NCBI GenBank assembly: GCA_964383905.1
Contig: CAYLJO010000291.1
Coordinates: forward strand, 1-6,531
Reading direction: 5' to 3'
Length of the DNA stretch: 6,531 nt
Source of the DNA: CAYLJO01 sp964383905
GTDB taxonomy: Bacteria; Acidobacteriota; Blastocatellia; Pyrinomonadales; Pyrinomonadaceae
This document shows, piece after piece, positions 5,995 to 6,531 of the stretch; the stretch's first letter is position 1; each line of letters starts with the position of its first letter. The translations under genes and the position numbers were made by a program. The notes under the pieces were generated by a model. The model worked only from the letters and a program-made list of their open reading frames with translations, did no database searches and had not been told where the DNA came from.

Positions 5995-6349
5995 GCACGT
6001 TGATGACACCGCCTTCAATGCTCTGGTCGAAGCCGGCGAATCGGCCATACCTTGCCTGATCGAGAAGCTAACCGACACCCGGAAGATGCGTGATCCGCGC
6101 AGCGAGCCGGGTTATGCTGGGATACAGGTGAGGGTCGGTGATGTCGCGTACTTCGTGCTGGCCGATATTACGAAGACTGCCTTCATTGAATTATTGCCGG
6201 CCAAGGTGCAGCAAGATTATCGTGAGGAAGGGATATTGGCCTACTTCAAGTTCGTCCAGAAGAGGCAGAATCGTGTCTGGTTTCAGCGGAAGCTGGAGGC
6301 TTGGTATCGCAGCAGATATGGCAAGGATGTAGGTAAAGGCGCAGCATAA
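5969..6349 (+). pseudogene. C-terminal part of an unidentified protein, start codon lost
   Basis: In the frame of the stop TAA at 6347-6349 the sequence is open back to a stop at 5966-5968, giving 126 residues. Protein-like similarity seems to begin near KDEHVDDTAFNALVEAGESA (residues ~6-25), just after the end of the SnoaL-like similarity. The pattern LVEAG..AIP.LIEKL resembles a helical HEAT-type repeat. It is followed by VGDVAYFVLADIT, AYFKFVQKRQ and a basic C-terminal helix WFQRKLEAWYRSRYGK. I recall a widespread family of hypothetical proteins of this style but cannot name it. The only ATG in frame (6086) lies inside the apparent fold, would give just 87 residues and has no clear ribosome binding site. 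The stop codon overlaps the attC-like site. Confidence 0.6.
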
Positions 6350-6429
6350 CATTCGGATGAACCGGACCCGCAGAGAGCGGGCCTCGTATCACCAATCGTT
6401 CATGCTCGCCGGTTATCCAAGCGTTGATA
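6344..6429 (+). other. Candidate integron attC site (right of the two)
   Basis: GCATAAC (6344-6350) is followed by a 4-nt spacer and GGAT-G-AACCGG (6355-6365). The right half has CCGGTT-ATCC (6409-6418), a 4-nt spacer and GTTGATA (6423-6429). The inner arms pair perfectly over 10 bp with one extra G (6359) on the 5' side, exactly as in the site at 5589. The loop region carries a hairpin GG-A-CCCGC/GCGGG-CC (6364-6383). The stop codon of the preceding frame lies inside the left core, which is typical for cassettes. The outer cores fit RYYYAAC/GTTRRRY only partly. Length is 86 bp. Confidence 0.6.
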
Positions 6430-6474
6430 TGGCTGACAGAAGTCAAGTGGAAAATAGTTCCCCTCCCCCGTCTC

Positions 6475-6497
6475 TTGGTTGCTTAAGCCAAAACCAA
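6475..6497. repeat. Inverted repeat TTGGTT/AACCAA with nested palindrome
   Basis: TTGGTT (6475-6480) and AACCAA (6492-6497) are perfect complements with an 11-nt loop that contains the 8-bp palindrome GCTTAAGC (6481-6488). It lies just before, and touches, a possible start codon at 6497. An operator or leader hairpin is possible; no T-tract follows. Confidence 0.4.
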
Positions 6498-6531
6498 TGA
6501 TAAGTGATATGAGTCTTTGTCTCCTCCTGGC
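6497..6531 (+). CDS. Possible start of another gene, cut by the right edge
   Basis: ATG at 6497 (or ATG 6509 in the same frame) opens a frame to the window edge reading MISDMSLCLLLL. This could be the start of a signal peptide and would be the first gene of a cassette beginning at 6424. No clear ribosome binding site is present and only 11 complete codons are visible, so this is a guess from position and hydrophobicity. Confidence 0.2.
   Translation, partial: MISDMSLCLLL

Larger units (their letters stand above)
5685..6423 (+). mobile_element. Putative integron gene cassette (about 740 bp)
   Basis: If the GTT cores at 5684 and 6423 are recombination points (cut after G), the DNA between them is one cassette of 739 bp. 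It holds one promoterless-looking transcription unit on the plus strand: a ribosome binding site and start at 5742-5752, 67 nt from the cassette edge, and a final stop codon inside the terminal attC. That is the usual compact cassette layout. The coding content is a chimera broken by a frame change near 5985. The call depends entirely on the two attC-like repeats, and no integrase gene lies in the window. Confidence 0.42.

Noticed and set aside
5644..6078. 144-residue minus-strand open frame
   Set aside because: Cys/Ser/Arg-rich shadow across the attC-like site and the SnoaL fragment, with no ribosome binding site.
6364..6383. GG-A-CCCGC/GCGGG-CC hairpin as a terminator of the preceding gene
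   Set aside because: No T-run follows; it is better explained as the variable inner structure of the attC-like site.
5589..6429. Reading the attC-like sites in the minus orientation, where GTTAGAC gives a perfect core
   Set aside because: The extra unpaired base would then fall on the 3' side, opposite to known attC sites, and the genes and their stop codons fit the plus orientation.
1..6531. tRNA, rRNA, CRISPR array, riboswitch or complete insertion sequence
   Set aside because: I looked on both strands and saw no cloverleaf, repeated spacer pattern, transposase frame or terminal repeats.

Overview
The window looks like an accessory stretch of a chromosome from a GC-rich Gram-negative bacterium. 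The organism is inferred only from gene style: a LysR regulator divergent from its neighbour, several Sec-exported proteins, S9 peptidases of the kind common in Xanthomonadales-like Gammaproteobacteria, and integron-like sites. No rRNA or other taxonomic marker is present, so this placement is weak.

Layout. Positions 1-146 (minus) hold the start of a LysR-family regulator that runs off the left edge. It is divergent from a complete exported S9 serine peptidase (299-2437, plus), and a regulatory gap of about 150 bp lies between them. Positions 2438-2831 contain no intact gene. They hold competing inverted repeats (2491-2539), an antisense remnant of the N-terminus of an ArdC-like antirestriction protein (core 2560-2646), and a weak attC-like inverted repeat (2715-2789). 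Next come a small exported protein with a probable dimeric alpha-beta barrel fold (2832-3314) and a severely truncated S9A prolyl oligopeptidase (3355-3729). An intact ketopantoate-reductase-family dehydrogenase follows (3813-4829), overlapping by 4 nt an unrecognised 248-residue gene (4826-5572) that carries a terminator-like hairpin inside it. The right end holds a chimeric, frame-broken pair: the N-terminus of an exported SnoaL/DUF4440-type protein (5752-5994) joined out of frame to the C-terminus of an unrelated protein (5969-6349).

Main observation. Two imperfect inverted repeats, at 5589-5690 and 6344-6429, each directly follow a gene and share the architecture of integron attC sites. 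Each has an outer AAC/GTT core, short unpaired spacers, and an inner arm paired over 9-10 bp with one extra base on the 5' side. They also share the inner sequences ACCGGAC and GCTCGCCGGT. If they are attC sites, 5685-6423 is a gene cassette of about 740 bp. Its reading frames are the chimeric pair, and their stop codon lies inside the attC. A further cassette would begin at about 6424. No integrase gene is visible.

How the parts work together. The LysR/S9 pair is the only obvious regulator-target unit. The rest reads as an assembly zone of cassettes and decayed gene fragments, not a single pathway. The intact genes (S9 peptidase, barrel protein, dehydrogenase, orphan) have no evident shared substrate. 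I do not see a complete new defence or metabolic system.
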